NCBI RefSeq assembly: GCF_001591025.1
Contig: NZ_BCTZ01000015.1
Span: 99,465 to 163,464 of the forward strand
Origin: Sphingomonas soli NBRC 100801
GTDB lineage: Bacteria > Pseudomonadota > Alphaproteobacteria > Sphingomonadales > Sphingomonadaceae
Length of the DNA: 64,000 nucleotides
Direction of reading: 5' to 3'
The position numbers and the translations under genes are program-made. The notes under the pieces were generated by a model that was not told the DNA's origin, made no database searches, and was given only the letters and a program-made list of their open reading frames with translations. Below, piece by piece: positions 26,119-37,111 of the stretch; the first letter of the stretch is position 1, and each line of letters begins with the position of its first letter.

Positions 26119-26520
26119 TCAGCAGTTGCCGGCCCAACGTCCTTCATATTGATCCGAGAAGGGTGCCCCGTCGAGCACGCCCTGGGTATCGATGGTGATC
26201 AGCCTAGGCGTTTCCAGCGTGATCGTAGTGCGGCCATTGCCCCGGCCCGCGCAGGTATAGCGAATGGTCGCCGAGCGTGGGCCGTTGTCCATCAGGACAT
26301 GCTGGCACTGCGCTGCGCCGTGCTGGATCTGGAGGAGCTTGGCGGGCTCGGTCAGGCACAGCTTGCGCGCGGAGCCCTCCAGTTCCTTGAGAACCCACTG
26401 GCCGGGCTGTATCGCGCGCACAACCACCATCTGATCGCTGCGCTGCGCGGATGCGCCGCCACCGCCGAACAAGAGCAAGCCGCCGGCAATGGCCGGACGC
26501 ATCATACGTCTGACACTCAT
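26119..26520 (-). CDS. Small exported protein (DUF3617-like pattern)
   Basis: 133-residue product with a signal peptide ending GASAQR. The pattern GQWVLKELEG, then L-C-L, CQHVL, IRYTCAGRG and RTTITLETPRLITIDTQG resembles small periplasmic proteins of the DUF3617 type. Four cysteines in the mature chain suggest two disulfides. GGGAG precedes ATG 26520 at 7-8 nt. Function is unknown. Confidence 0.7.
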   Translation of the reverse strand: MSVRRMMRPAIAGGLLLFGGGGASAQRSDQMVVVRAIQPGQWVLKELEGSARKLCLTEPAKLLQIQHGAAQCQHVLMDNGPRSATIRYTCAGRGNGRTTITLETPRLITIDTQGVLDGAPFSDQYEGRWAGNC

Positions 26521-26607
26521 TTTCCAACTCCCGCCCCCGGGGTAAAACGGCACGGCATTGCGGCCGAATCATCGGCGTACATGCCATAAAGTCCCGCGAA
26601 TCGCGAA

Positions 26608-27531
26608 TTACAACGGCGGCGAAACGAAGTCAGCAGCCGGAACGGGGTATTGCCGCGAGCAGAAAGCGCAATCGACCGAGATCACGCCATTCTCATCAGC
26701 CATCGTTGCGCGGTCGGCTTCGGGGAACTTCGCCAGTACCTGCCGGATATATTCGCCGTCGCAGCGGCACCCGCGCGAGAGCGCGACGCCCGGCAGCACG
26801 CGGACTTCGGATTCCTCGTTGAACAGGCGCCAGACCAGCGTTTCGAGCGGAAGGGCCACATCCGCCAGTTCGTCGGCACCCATGGTCGAGGCGAGCGCCG
26901 CGACATGCTCCCATTCGGGATGGTCGAGTCGCGCGTGCAGCCGCTCGCGGCCTACCTCACCCTCAGGCAGATGCTGGAGGAAGATGCCGCCGGCAATGCG
27001 CTGGCCGTCCGCGTCGCGGCCCAGGCCGATGCGCACCAGGCTGGGGATCTGTTCCGACTGGAAGAAGTAATTCTCCGCCGCCTGCGCGATCGTATCGCCA
27101 TCCAGCGGCACGATGCCCTGATAGCGCTCCTTGGTCGCCTCCTGGTCGAAGGTGATCGCGAGATAGCCCTTGTTGAACAACGCATAGACCGACGGGTTCT
27201 TGCCGAGCTGGGCAAGCCGCTCCGCATCGAACTGCACATAGCCGCGCAACTCGCCATTCCGGTAGTCGCACACCAGCAGGCTGACGATGCCGCCCTTGGT
27301 CTGCGCCTGCAGTGTCATCTGGCCGCCCTCCTGCTTGAGCGTGGAACCCAGCAAGGCAGTAAGCGTGAGCGCTTCCGAGAGCAGACGCTCGATCGGATCG
27401 GGATAATTGTGCGCGGATAGAATCTGGTTGAGCACCGGCCCCAGCCGCACGATGCGGCCGCGGGCATGGCGCTCCGGCAGGGTGAAACCCACGGTACGAT
27501 CGAGATCGGTTGCGGGTGCAATGTCGGTCAT
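26608..27531 (-). CDS. hslO: Redox-regulated chaperone Hsp33
   Basis: Holdase chaperone activated by oxidation and unfolding of its zinc domain. The 307-residue product has an N-terminal body with RGRIVRLGPVLNQIL and LVRIGLGRDADGQRIAGG, and the C-terminal zinc-binding cysteines C-x-C (GCRCDGEY) and C-x2-C (CAFCSRQY). ATG 27531 (MTDIAPATD) is chosen; the upstream frame is not conserved-looking. It is downstream of argF on the same strand, about 150 nt away, matching the argF-hslO order seen in other alphaproteobacteria. Confidence 0.96.
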   Translation of the reverse strand: MTDIAPATDLDRTVGFTLPERHARGRIVRLGPVLNQILSAHNYPDPIERLLSEALTLTALLGSTLKQEGGQMTLQAQTKGGIVSLLVCDYRNGELRGYVQFDAERLAQLGKNPSVYALFNKGYLAITFDQEATKERYQGIVPLDGDTIAQAAENYFFQSEQIPSLVRIGLGRDADGQRIAGGIFLQHLPEGEVGRERLHARLDHPEWEHVAALASTMGADELADVALPLETLVWRLFNEESEVRVLPGVALSRGCRCDGEYIRQVLAKFPEADRATMADENGVISVDCAFCSRQYPVPAADFVSPPL

Positions 27532-27682
27532 GTTTTCGTCACCCGGCCAGAGCCAGGTGTCCCTTGCCGCGCGCGGCACATATTGTTGGAAGTTGCCTGA
27601 AATGTAGGCGCTCACGCCGCCGAAACAACTCAGGCGCGCCACCCGACCTTTGCCCCCCTCCAAATGCGCGGCTGCTCGGTCC

Positions 27683-28600
27683 TCAGCCGATCTGGCCGAA
27701 ACACCAGCGCAGCACCGATTTCTGGGCATGGAGCCGGTTTTCCGCCTCCTGCCAGATCAGCGATTGCGGGCCATCGATCACCGCGTCCACCACTTCCTCG
27801 CCGCGATGCGCGGGCAGGCAGTGGAGGAACGCCGCGCCCGGCTTGGCCAGCGCCATCAGCGCCTCGTCCACCTGATAGGGCATCATCGCCGCGAGCTTGG
27901 TCTCGGCATGCGCCTGACCCATCGAGATCCAGGTATCGGTGACGATCACGTCCGCACCCTCCGCCGCCTCGCGCGCGCTGGCAACCACATGGGCGCGGCC
28001 CTTGCCACGCGCCACATCTGCCTCGCTCGGCTGGAACCCCTGCGGACAGGCCGCGACGACATCGAAGTGCATCAGCCCGGCGGCTTCCATGATCGACGCC
28101 AGCACATTGTTGCCATCGCCGAGCCACGCGACCTTCAGCCCGGGGAGCGCCCGGTCGCTTTCGATGATCGTCAGCAGGTCCGCCATGATCTGGCAGGGAT
28201 GCGAGGCATCCGTGAGGCCGTTGATTACCGGCACGCTGGCATATTGTGCCATGTCGATCACCTTCTGGTGATCATCCGTCCGGATCATGATCGCGTCGCA
28301 ATAGCCGCTCAGCACGCGCGCGGTGTCTGCGATCGGCTCGCCCCGCCCGAGCTGCATCGAGCTGGCGTCCATCACGATGCTGGTGCCGCCCAGCTGGCGG
28401 ATCGCCATGTCGAACGAGACGCGGGTGCGGGTGGAATTCTTCTCGAACACCATCGCGAGCACGCGGCCCGCGAGCGGAGCGTCGCTATCGGGCTTGCCCT
28501 TGGGCCATCCGGCGCGGGCAGCCTTGCGATCGATCGCATCGGCCAGCATCGCGGCAACGCCGTCAGGGCCGGCATCGGACAGGTCGAGAAAGTGGCGCAT
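27683..28600 (-). CDS. argF: Ornithine carbamoyltransferase
   Basis: Forms citrulline from ornithine and carbamoyl phosphate. The 305-residue product has the carbamoyl-phosphate motif [12 protein letters not shown], the HPCQ motif in [14 protein letters not shown], and the ornithine-side [16 protein letters not shown] 28600 (MRHFLDLSD) fits; upstream codons belong to the repeat element. It follows argD after 152 nt filled by a palindromic repeat. Confidence 0.97.
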   Translation of the reverse strand: MRHFLDLSDAGPDGVAAMLADAIDRKAARAGWPKGKPDSDAPLAGRVLAMVFEKNSTRTRVSFDMAIRQLGGTSIVMDASSMQLGRGEPIADTARVLSGYCDAIMIRTDDHQKVIDMAQYASVPVINGLTDASHPCQIMADLLTIIESDRALPGLKVAWLGDGNNVLASIMEAAGLMHFDVVAACPQGFQPSEADVARGKGRAHVVASAREAAEGADVIVTDTWISMGQAHAETKLAAMMPYQVDEALMALAKPGAAFLHCLPAHRGEEVVDAVIDGPQSLIWQEAENRLHAQKSVLRWCFGQIG

Positions 28601-28612
28601 ATTCACCTCAAA

Positions 28613-28741
28613 TCCTCCCCCGGAGGGGGAGGGGGACCAGCGAAGCTGGTGGAGGGGTAGTCTCCACAAGCGAGAAGCCAGCCTCTGCGGAGATTACCCC
28701 TCCGTCATGCTTCGCATGCCACCTCCCCCTCCGGGGGAGGA
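28613..28741. repeat. Composite palindromic repeat with 20-bp perfect inverted ends between argD and argF
   Basis: The end TCCTCCCCCGGAGGGGGAGG (28613-28632) is repeated exactly inverted at 28722-28741. An inner pair, GGAGGGGTAGTCTCC with GGAGATTACCCCTCC, has one mismatch, so almost the whole element can fold. It is related to 15868-16010, 8404-8448 and 45486-45510. In the argD-argF transcript it would form a large stable structure. Confidence 0.88.
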
Positions 28742-28752
28742 CTGTCGCAAAC

Positions 28753-29949
28753 TCAGTCATCGCTGGGCGGAGCGAAGCTGCGCGCACCCGCGCTCAGCCG
28801 CTCGATGCATTCGGCGATGTGATCCTCGTTGATCACCAGCGGCGGCAGCACGCGGAACACATTCTCGCCCGCCGCCACGGTCAGCAGCCCGTGATTGTCG
28901 CGCAGGTGCGCCACGAAATCGCGGCTGACGACCGTGTCCTTCATCTTGATGCCGAGCATCAGTCCCTTGCCGCGAATCTCCTCGAACAGGTGATCGTGAT
29001 TGGGAATGAGCTGCTCGAAGGCCGCGCGCAGCCGCTCGCCCATCTTCACGACATGCGGCAGGAAATCGGGCTCGAGCATCACGTCGAGCACCGCCTGCCC
29101 AGCCGCCATCGCCAGCGGGTTGCCGCCATAAGTGGAGCCGTGCGTGCCGATCACCATGCCCTTGGCGGCTTCCTCGGTCGCCAGGCACGCGCCGAGCGGG
29201 AAGCCCCCGCCAATGCCCTTGGCTGCGGTCATGATATCCGGCGTGATGCCGTAATGCTCATAGGCCCACATCTTGCCGGTGCGGCCATAGCCGCACTGGA
29301 TCTCGTCGAGGATCAGCAGCAGTCCGTGCTCGTCGCACGCCTTGCGCAGGCCCTGGATGAATTCGAGCGTGCCAGCGGTCATTCCGCCCTCGCCCTGCAC
29401 CGTCTCGACCAGGAAGCCCGCCGTCTCACCGTCGATCTTGGCGAGCGCGCCCTCCAGATCGTTGAACTTCACATAATCGAAGCCCGGCAGCAGCGGCTCG
29501 AAGCCGTCGCGCATTTTGGCCTGATCGGTCGCCGAGATCGCGCCGATCGAACGGCCGTGAAAGGCGTTCTTGAAGGTGATCAGCTTGTGCCGCTCAGGGT
29601 TGCCGTTGACGTAGTGATAGCGGCGCGCGGTCTTGATCGCGCACTCGATCGCCTCGACGCCCGAATTGGTGAAGAACACCGTATCGGCGAAGCTGTTGTC
29701 AACAATGCGCTGCGCCAGCGCCTCGCCCTGCGGCGATCCGTACAGGTTCGACACGTGCATCAGCGTCGCGACCTGCTCCTGCAGCTTCTTGGTCAGATGC
29801 GGATGGCCATGGCCGAGCGCGTTGACGGCGATGCCGGCGGCAAAATCGAGATACTGCTCACCCTGCTCGCCATAGAGATAGACTCCCTCGCCTCGCACCG
29901 GTCGCACACCGCACCGCGGGTAAACGGGCATGAGCGCAGGTGTAGGCAC
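28753..29949 (-). CDS. argD: Acetylornithine aminotransferase
   Basis: PLP enzyme converting N-acetylglutamate semialdehyde to N-acetylornithine in arginine synthesis; it often also serves lysine synthesis (succinyl-DAP). The 398-residue product shows GVYLYGEQGEQYLDFAAG, FTNSGVEAIE, the HGRSIGAISAT block, LILDEIQCGYGRTG and the PLP lysine in MTAAKGIGGGFPLGA. The start is GTG 29949, because GAGGAG (29957-29962) lies 7 nt upstream; the TTG that opens the frame at 29964 would fall before it. First gene of argD-argF-hslO, preceded by a terminator-like hairpin. Confidence 0.96.
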   Translation of the reverse strand: MPTPALMPVYPRCGVRPVRGEGVYLYGEQGEQYLDFAAGIAVNALGHGHPHLTKKLQEQVATLMHVSNLYGSPQGEALAQRIVDNSFADTVFFTNSGVEAIECAIKTARRYHYVNGNPERHKLITFKNAFHGRSIGAISATDQAKMRDGFEPLLPGFDYVKFNDLEGALAKIDGETAGFLVETVQGEGGMTAGTLEFIQGLRKACDEHGLLLILDEIQCGYGRTGKMWAYEHYGITPDIMTAAKGIGGGFPLGACLATEEAAKGMVIGTHGSTYGGNPLAMAAGQAVLDVMLEPDFLPHVVKMGERLRAAFEQLIPNHDHLFEEIRGKGLMLGIKMKDTVVSRDFVAHLRDNHGLLTVAAGENVFRVLPPLVINEDHIAECIERLSAGARSFAPPSDD

Positions 29950-29967
29950 GTCGCATCTCCTCAAACG

Positions 29968-30004
29968 AAAAAAGCGGCCTTCGGGGCCGCCGAAGCGCGC
30001 TTTT
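29968..30004 (-). terminator. Terminator-like hairpin in front of argD
   Basis: AAAAGCG pairs with CGCTTTT, enclosing an inner stem CTTCGG/CCGAAG. On the minus strand it ends in TTTTTT. It lies 87 nt past the ABC permease stop and only 18 nt before the argD start codon, so it is either that gene's terminator or an attenuator in the argD leader. Confidence 0.75.
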
Positions 30005-30090
30005 ACGGGGTGGCGAAGGTGAGCGCAACACCGCTGCCGCGCGGATCGTTTCGCAGGGCATGCGCATCGGGCAAGGCCCCCGGCGCGCGC

Positions 30091-30933
30091 CTAGCTCTTG
30101 ATCTTCCAGCCGCTGCGGAGAAGCCAGTAGCAGAACAGACCCAGCGCGATATCGAGCCCCAGGATCACCGCGCTGCCCAGCAGGATCGGCGAGTCGGCGA
30201 CGCCCAGAAAGCCGTAGCGAAAGCCCGAGATGATGTAGAAAAACGGGTTGAGATGGCTGATCGTCTGAAAAAGCGGCGAGAGCTTCTCGACCGAATAGAA
30301 GGTGCCCGAGAGCAGCGACAGCGGCGCGACGACGAAATTGGTCACCGCGGCTGCGTGATCGAACTTCTCGGCCCAGATCGACGTCAGCACGCCGAGCAAT
30401 GCAAGGAACGCCGCGCCGAGCAGGCCGAACCACAGGATCGCCCACAAATGATGCGGCGTCACATGCACGCCCGGCCACAAAGCCATTGCGAGCCACACCG
30501 TGGCGCCGACGCAAAATGCGCGCGTCACCGATCCAGCGACCAGCGCGAACAGCAATTCCGCAGTAGATAGCGGCGGCATCAGATAATCGACGATGGTGCC
30601 CTGGATCTTGCCGACGAGCAGCGAGAAGCTGGCATTGGCAAACGCATTTTGCAGCATCCCCATCACGATCAGGCCCGGCGCGATGAAATCGGCGAAGTGA
30701 ATCTCCTGCCCCTGCAGCGTCACCATTCGCCCGCCGCCGCCCAAGGCGACCGTAAAAATCACCAGGAACAGCAAGGTCGTGACCGCAGGGGCCCACACCG
30801 TCTGGAGCTGCACCTTGAAGAATCGGCGCACCTCCTTGATATAGAGGGTCCGAAGACCTCCCCAATTTACGTTGCGGATAACCGGAACGCCGGGCTCGGG
30901 GAGGTTTTGACCGATTTCAGGCTGGCTGGACAT
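30091..30933 (-). CDS. ABC-2 type transporter permease
   Basis: 280-residue inner-membrane protein with about six hydrophobic helices. The order VYIKEVRRFFK-like N-terminus, FADFIAPGLIVMGMLQNAF, LVGKIQGTIVDYLMPPLS and the C-terminal PLSLLSGTFYSVEKL-P-FQTISHLNPFFYI is typical of ABC-2 permeases of the drug/polysaccharide export group. The partner ATPase is not adjacent. ATG 30933 is preferred over an upstream in-frame ATG at 30969. It is divergent from gcrA, with 66 bp between. Confidence 0.9.
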   Translation of the reverse strand: MSSQPEIGQNLPEPGVPVIRNVNWGGLRTLYIKEVRRFFKVQLQTVWAPAVTTLLFLVIFTVALGGGGRMVTLQGQEIHFADFIAPGLIVMGMLQNAFANASFSLLVGKIQGTIVDYLMPPLSTAELLFALVAGSVTRAFCVGATVWLAMALWPGVHVTPHHLWAILWFGLLGAAFLALLGVLTSIWAEKFDHAAAVTNFVVAPLSLLSGTFYSVEKLSPLFQTISHLNPFFYIISGFRYGFLGVADSPILLGSAVILGLDIALGLFCYWLLRSGWKIKS

Positions 30934-30999
30934 TGTGGTTCGCGTACTCCGTGGCCCAAGGTTGAGCAAGGTGGCTGGCCACAGGACGAAGGAAGACGC

Positions 31000-31680
31000 G
31001 TGAGCTGGACCGACGAGCGTATCGATACGCTGAAGAAGATGTGGGACTCAGGCCTGACCGCCACCCAGATCGCCGAGGAGCTGGGCGGAGTGAGCCGCAA
31101 CGCCGTGATCGGCAAGGCGCATCGCCTGGGCCTGCCCGCGCGCCCTTCGCCGGTAAAGCCCAACGAGGCCAAGGCTGCCGCCAAAGCCGCTGCGCCCAAG
31201 CCCGCCCCGGCCCCGGCAGCAGAGCCGCCGCGCGCGCCCGCGCCGCCCGAGTCGCCGCCCGAGCCCGCGCCGCGTTCAGCCGCGACGATTTCCACGCCGA
31301 GCGCGACGGGTGAGCTCGCCAACGCGCCCAAGGCGCCCGAAGTCCATGTGATGCGCTCGGTCGGTCCCGGCGGCTTCCTGCGCCAGAATCCCGGCGAGCA
31401 GTCCGCCCCGAGCACGCCCGCCCCGCCGCGCCGTCTGGTTCCTGCCAAGCCGAGCGAGGCGATCGCGGGCAAGACCACCTTGCTCGATCTCAACGATCGC
31501 GTCTGCAAATGGCCGCTCGGCCATCCCGGCGAGCCCGATTTCCATTTCTGCGGTGACAAGGTGAACCCCGGATTCCCCTATTGCGTCGAGCATTGCGGCC
31601 ACGCCTACCAGGCGCAGCTACCGCGCCGTGATCGCCGCCCGCCGCCTCCGCTGCCCTTTGGCGGTCCGCGCGTTCGCTAA
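31000..31680 (+). CDS. gcrA: Cell-cycle regulator GcrA
   Basis: Sigma70-associated transcription factor of alphaproteobacteria that acts at promoters methylated by CcrM. The N-terminal helix-turn-helix reads SWTDERIDTLKKMWDSGL, then SRNAVIGKAHRLGLP. A long Ala/Pro-rich linker (about residues 50-150) follows, and the C-terminal sigma-binding part holds DRVCKWPLG, FHFCGDK and PYCVEHC. GTG 31000 is chosen because AAGGAAG lies about 8 nt upstream and the product then starts exactly at the HTH. The linker seems long compared with Caulobacter GcrA. No ccrM is in the window. Confidence 0.95.
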   Translation: MSWTDERIDTLKKMWDSGLTATQIAEELGGVSRNAVIGKAHRLGLPARPSPVKPNEAKAAAKAAAPKPAPAPAAEPPRAPAPPESPPEPAPRSAATISTPSATGELANAPKAPEVHVMRSVGPGGFLRQNPGEQSAPSTPAPPRRLVPAKPSEAIAGKTTLLDLNDRVCKWPLGHPGEPDFHFCGDKVNPGFPYCVEHCGHAYQAQLPRRDRRPPPPLPFGGPRVR

Positions 31681-31687
31681 AATCACG

Positions 31688-31720
31688 GAGCCGGCGGAGC
31701 GATCCGCCGGCTCAATTTCT
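31688..31720 (+). terminator. Intrinsic terminator after gcrA
   Basis: A perfect 11-bp stem, GAGCCGGCGGA with TCCGCCGGCTC, has the tetraloop GCGA, then AATTTCT. It lies 8 nt past the gcrA stop. Confidence 0.8.
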
Positions 31721-31811
31721 GTGTCGCCTCTGGGATTGGAGTTGCCCGATTGCCCGCATGCTCCTTTGCCGCCTGACCTGCCTTTGCTGAGACCAAGAAG
31801 CCCGGGCGGCG

Positions 31812-33278
31812 CTAGGTGCTTTTGGGCGGCGCCGAGCGCTTGACCACCGCGGGCGCGAATACGACTTCGCCATTCGGCGAGACCATGAAGCGATACGCCT
31901 CGTTCATGCCTTCCTTGCCCGAGTGCGTCAGCGCGAGCACGCGCATTCCGTCGGTACGGATATGGACGATGCCGAAATTGGTTCGCTCGAACGCGACGAA
32001 CTTCTTGCCCCCCGCATCGGTCGCCTCGCCCCTATAGGCAAAGAAGGCGGCCAGTTCGGTGATGAAGATCACGGCGGGCGTCCCGCGCGATGCCTTGCCG
32101 AGCGCGGCCATCAGCGTGGCGCGCGGATGGATATATTCCTTGGCCTTGCTCTCGTCGCCTGAGGAGATCATCGACACAACGGGCCCGACTTCCTTGAGCA
32201 TCTCCATGTCGAAGTCGGCGGAGCCATGGTGCGGCGCCTTCAATATCTCCGCGCGCAGCGACGCGCCGGGCAAGGCCTCGCGGAGCCGCTGCCCCGCTTC
32301 CTGATTCATGTCCCCGGTCAGCAGGAAGCGGACATTGCCGTAGCGCAGCCGGAACGCGATCGAATGCCCGTTGATGGTATGGCTGGCAGACCAGCTCCCG
32401 CCGCTCGCCTGGATCGTGCCGAGCATCAGCGATGCGTCGTCGGGCGGATCCTTCAGGAACCGCAGGCCGGGTCCCGCAGGTGTTTCCTCAGCGATCGGCC
32501 CGAGCATCTCGATAGTGACCCCGTCTTCGGCGAGGAAATCGAAGGCATCGCCACTGCGGTGATCGATGCGGCGGCGCTCGATCGGGCTGCCGGTCAGCAA
32601 CTGCACGCGCGGCTCCCACGCGGCCAGCGTTTCGGTCCATTTGGTAAACGGGCCGTTGCGCTCCCCGGGCGGCAACGCTGCGGGATCGTCGACCAGGCCG
32701 GTGACCAGCGGCACGCCGCCCACTTTTGTCGTGGGGCCAAGCATCTCGAGCTCGGGCCGCGTGCTGCCGCCGGGCTTCTTCCCCGGCCTCTTGACGATGC
32801 CATTATGGTAATAGCGCTTCGGCGCGACGAACACGCGCTTGCTCGCACGTGTATCGGTCTCCGATTTGCGCAGTTCGTTCAGCCCCTCGAAATGGTCGGC
32901 GTCGCCATGCGTGACCAGCATCAGATCGACGAGCAACGGCTTGACGGCCGTCGTGCCGCGAAACCGCGCGGCCACGTGGCGGGCGAAGAGTTTGTTGTCC
33001 CCGCCGTCGATAAAGATCCGTTTGCCGCCCGGCGTCTCCAGGATCATCCCGTCGCCCTGCTGCACATCGACCATCGAGAGGCGGAGCAGCGCATCGTCCC
33101 GGAACTTCGCATCCTTGCGGACGCGCCCTTCGTCGAGCGGTCCGTTCAACCCGATGATGCGGATGCGGACGCCCTGGGCGTCCTGTGCGACGATCTCGAC
33201 CTCGTCGCCCCAATAATATTGGCGCGTGGTGCCGTCGTCCCGGCGCAGGTCCACGATATCGTCGTCGAGATACGGCAT
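31812..33278 (-). CDS. ComEC-like metallo-beta-lactamase-fold hydrolase
   Basis: 488-residue protein without signal peptide or membrane helices. SMVDVQQGDGMILETPGG and IFIDGGDN, the metal motif THGDADHFEG near residue 120, LLTGDMNQEAG and LKAPHHGSADF are the signature blocks of the C-terminal nuclease-type domain of ComEC/Rec2, here free-standing and lacking the transport part. ATG 33278 (MPYLDDDIV) begins a short N-terminal beta domain; the upstream frame overlaps parE antisense. Metal-dependent hydrolysis of a phosphodiester is likely; substrate unknown. It is divergent from parE. Confidence 0.85.
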   Translation of the reverse strand: MPYLDDDIVDLRRDDGTTRQYYWGDEVEIVAQDAQGVRIRIIGLNGPLDEGRVRKDAKFRDDALLRLSMVDVQQGDGMILETPGGKRIFIDGGDNKLFARHVAARFRGTTAVKPLLVDLMLVTHGDADHFEGLNELRKSETDTRASKRVFVAPKRYYHNGIVKRPGKKPGGSTRPELEMLGPTTKVGGVPLVTGLVDDPAALPPGERNGPFTKWTETLAAWEPRVQLLTGSPIERRRIDHRSGDAFDFLAEDGVTIEMLGPIAEETPAGPGLRFLKDPPDDASLMLGTIQASGGSWSASHTINGHSIAFRLRYGNVRFLLTGDMNQEAGQRLREALPGASLRAEILKAPHHGSADFDMEMLKEVGPVVSMISSGDESKAKEYIHPRATLMAALGKASRGTPAVIFITELAAFFAYRGEATDAGGKKFVAFERTNFGIVHIRTDGMRVLALTHSGKEGMNEAYRFMVSPNGEVVFAPAVVKRSAPPKST

Positions 33279-33377
33279 GCCGGCCCCTCGGGATAGCTTC
33301 CAATCGCTGCAGGCTATCTCCGCATGCCGATTCTCCACAGCGCAGATGCGTCCACTATGGCACCCTTGCGCCCCTGA

Positions 33378-35390
<2,013 letters not shown>

Positions 35391-35500
35391 ATCTTGATAT
35401 CATAATTTTCTGCGACTAGGATGCGACCGGCGTGCTTGCCCGTCGCTCCACGGCGCGTAAGAGCCTCATGCAACGATTACATCTGTAAGCGAGGTTTCCG

Positions 35501-36826
35501 ATGCGCCATCTGATCGCTCTCTCCGCGCTCCTGCTCGCCGCACCCGGCGTGGCCCGGACCCCGCCTGCGCACATCCAGACCGCCCCTGTGCAGGCGGATC
35601 CCGCCTTCACTGCCCGTGCGCAGGAACTTCTGTCGGTTATCTCCGGCACCAGCAGCTATGAGAGCTATTTCAGCCCCGGCTTCCAGGCGGCAGTGCCCAA
35701 GGCGAAGTTCGCTCCGGTCAATGTCCAGATCGCCGCGATGGGCGGCAAGCTGCTCGCCGTCGAGGAGGTGAAGCTCATCACGCCGTTCTCGGGCACCGTC
35801 CGAGTGCGCGCCGAAAAGGGCATTCTCGTCTTCCAGCTCGTTGTCGATCCGGCCGAACCGCATCAGGTCTCGGGCCTGCGCTTCACCGGGCTGGAGCCGC
35901 AGGAAAAGACGCTGGCCGAAGTGACGGGCGCGATCGGCAAGCTGCACGGCACGACCGGCTATGCCTTTGCCCGGCTGGGCAGCGGCAAGCCCGAGCTGAC
36001 GCTGTCGCACAATCCCGATCAGCGACTCGCGGTGGGTTCGGCGTTCAAGCTCGTCATCCTCGCCGAGCTGATCCGCGTGACCAACAAGGGCGAGCGTAAG
36101 TGGGACGATCTCGTCACCCTCGACGGCCGCCCGCTTCCCGGAGGCGGCTACACCGCCAAGCCCAAGGGGGCCCAGGTGAGCTTGCGCGAGCTGGCCACCC
36201 AGATGATCTCGGTGAGCGACAATAGCGCCACCGACATCCTGCTCGCCACACTGGGCCGCGAAAAGGTCGAGGCGATGATGCGCACGGTCGGGGTGGCCCA
36301 TGATCCGCGCAACGTGCCCTTCCTCGGCACGCTCGAAGCCTTCAAGCTCAAATGGCTGCAGGAAGGGGCGCTGGCCGACAAATATGAAGCGCTCGACGAC
36401 AAGGCGCAGCGCAAGATGCTCGCGGGGGAAATCGCGAGCGCTGACATGGCGCCGCTGCTCCGGATGGCGGGCGTCCCGCGCCTGCCCAGCCGGATCGGCA
36501 CGATCGAATGGTTCTTCTCCAGCAGCGATCTAATCCGCGTGATGGACTGGCTACGCCGCAATACCGAGGGCGAGCGGGGCAAGGACGCGCGCGCCGTGCT
36601 CTCGAAGAACAGCGGCATCGCCGTCGACAAGGCGCAATATCCATGGGTGGGGTTCAAAGGCGGATCGGAACCCGGCGTGATCAATCTAACGCTGCTGCTC
36701 CAGGGCAAGGACGGCGCATGGTACGCCGCCGCCGCAAGCTGGAACGACACCGCTGCGCCGGTAGAGGACATGCGCTTCGCCAGCCTGATAGCGGCGCTTG
36801 TGAAGTTCGCCGGTCCCGCCAACTGA
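35501..36826 (+). CDS. Serine hydrolase of the class A beta-lactamase fold, LpqF-like
   Basis: 441-residue exported protein (signal peptide ending near GVART). An N-terminal alpha/beta domain of about 110 residues (FSPGFQAAVPKAKFAPVN...) precedes the beta-lactamase fold. The fold has S-x-x-K in VGSAFKLV, SDN in SVSDNSATD and KGG in FKGGSEPG, but I cannot find the E-x-x-LN of true class A enzymes. Deacylation of beta-lactams is therefore doubtful; a role as an esterase or a D,D-peptidase-like enzyme is more likely. The two-domain layout resembles LpqF-type proteins. GAGG precedes ATG 35501. Confidence 0.85.
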   Translation: MRHLIALSALLLAAPGVARTPPAHIQTAPVQADPAFTARAQELLSVISGTSSYESYFSPGFQAAVPKAKFAPVNVQIAAMGGKLLAVEEVKLITPFSGTVRVRAEKGILVFQLVVDPAEPHQVSGLRFTGLEPQEKTLAEVTGAIGKLHGTTGYAFARLGSGKPELTLSHNPDQRLAVGSAFKLVILAELIRVTNKGERKWDDLVTLDGRPLPGGGYTAKPKGAQVSLRELATQMISVSDNSATDILLATLGREKVEAMMRTVGVAHDPRNVPFLGTLEAFKLKWLQEGALADKYEALDDKAQRKMLAGEIASADMAPLLRMAGVPRLPSRIGTIEWFFSSSDLIRVMDWLRRNTEGERGKDARAVLSKNSGIAVDKAQYPWVGFKGGSEPGVINLTLLLQGKDGAWYAAAASWNDTAAPVEDMRFASLIAALVKFAGPAN

Positions 36827-36856
36827 TCCCGCGCGGGCCCCGGCCCAGCCTCGGAC

Positions 36857-37111
36857 TTAGTCCCGCATCCTGAGCGCGTGATAGCGCGTACGCGCCGCGA
36901 TGCCGGTGATCATCAGCATCGCCCCCAGCCCCACCATGCCAGCGGCAAGCCACAAGGGTATATCGGGCCATTGGAAGCGCCGCGCGACCAGCACCAGCGC
37001 GCCCGATGCGGCCAGCCATAACCCCGCCAGCCGCACGCCTCGAGCGACGCCGTGCAATTCGCGGGCATACGCGGCCCGTTGCACCGGGTCCTTCAGATCA
37101 GGCGGTGCCAC
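36857..37111 (-). CDS. Small membrane protein
   Basis: 84 residues with two predicted transmembrane helices (GVRLAGLWLAASGALVLVA and LWLAAGMVGLGAMLMITGIA) and basic ends. GTG 37111 lies inside the 3' end of the upstream GNAT gene (14-nt overlap), so translation is coupled. Function unknown. Confidence 0.65.
   Translation of the reverse strand: MAPPDLKDPVQRAAYARELHGVARGVRLAGLWLAASGALVLVARRFQWPDIPLWLAAGMVGLGAMLMITGIAARTRYHALRMRD

Noticed and set aside
28819..30570. 583-codon plus-strand frame over argD and the ABC permease
   Set aside because: It crosses two good minus-strand genes and their intergenic hairpin, and its product has no recognisable fold.
35501..36826. Antibiotic-resistance class A beta-lactamase
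   Set aside because: SxxK, SDN and KGG are present but I find no E-x-x-LN motif, and there is an additional N-terminal domain, so resistance should not be inferred.
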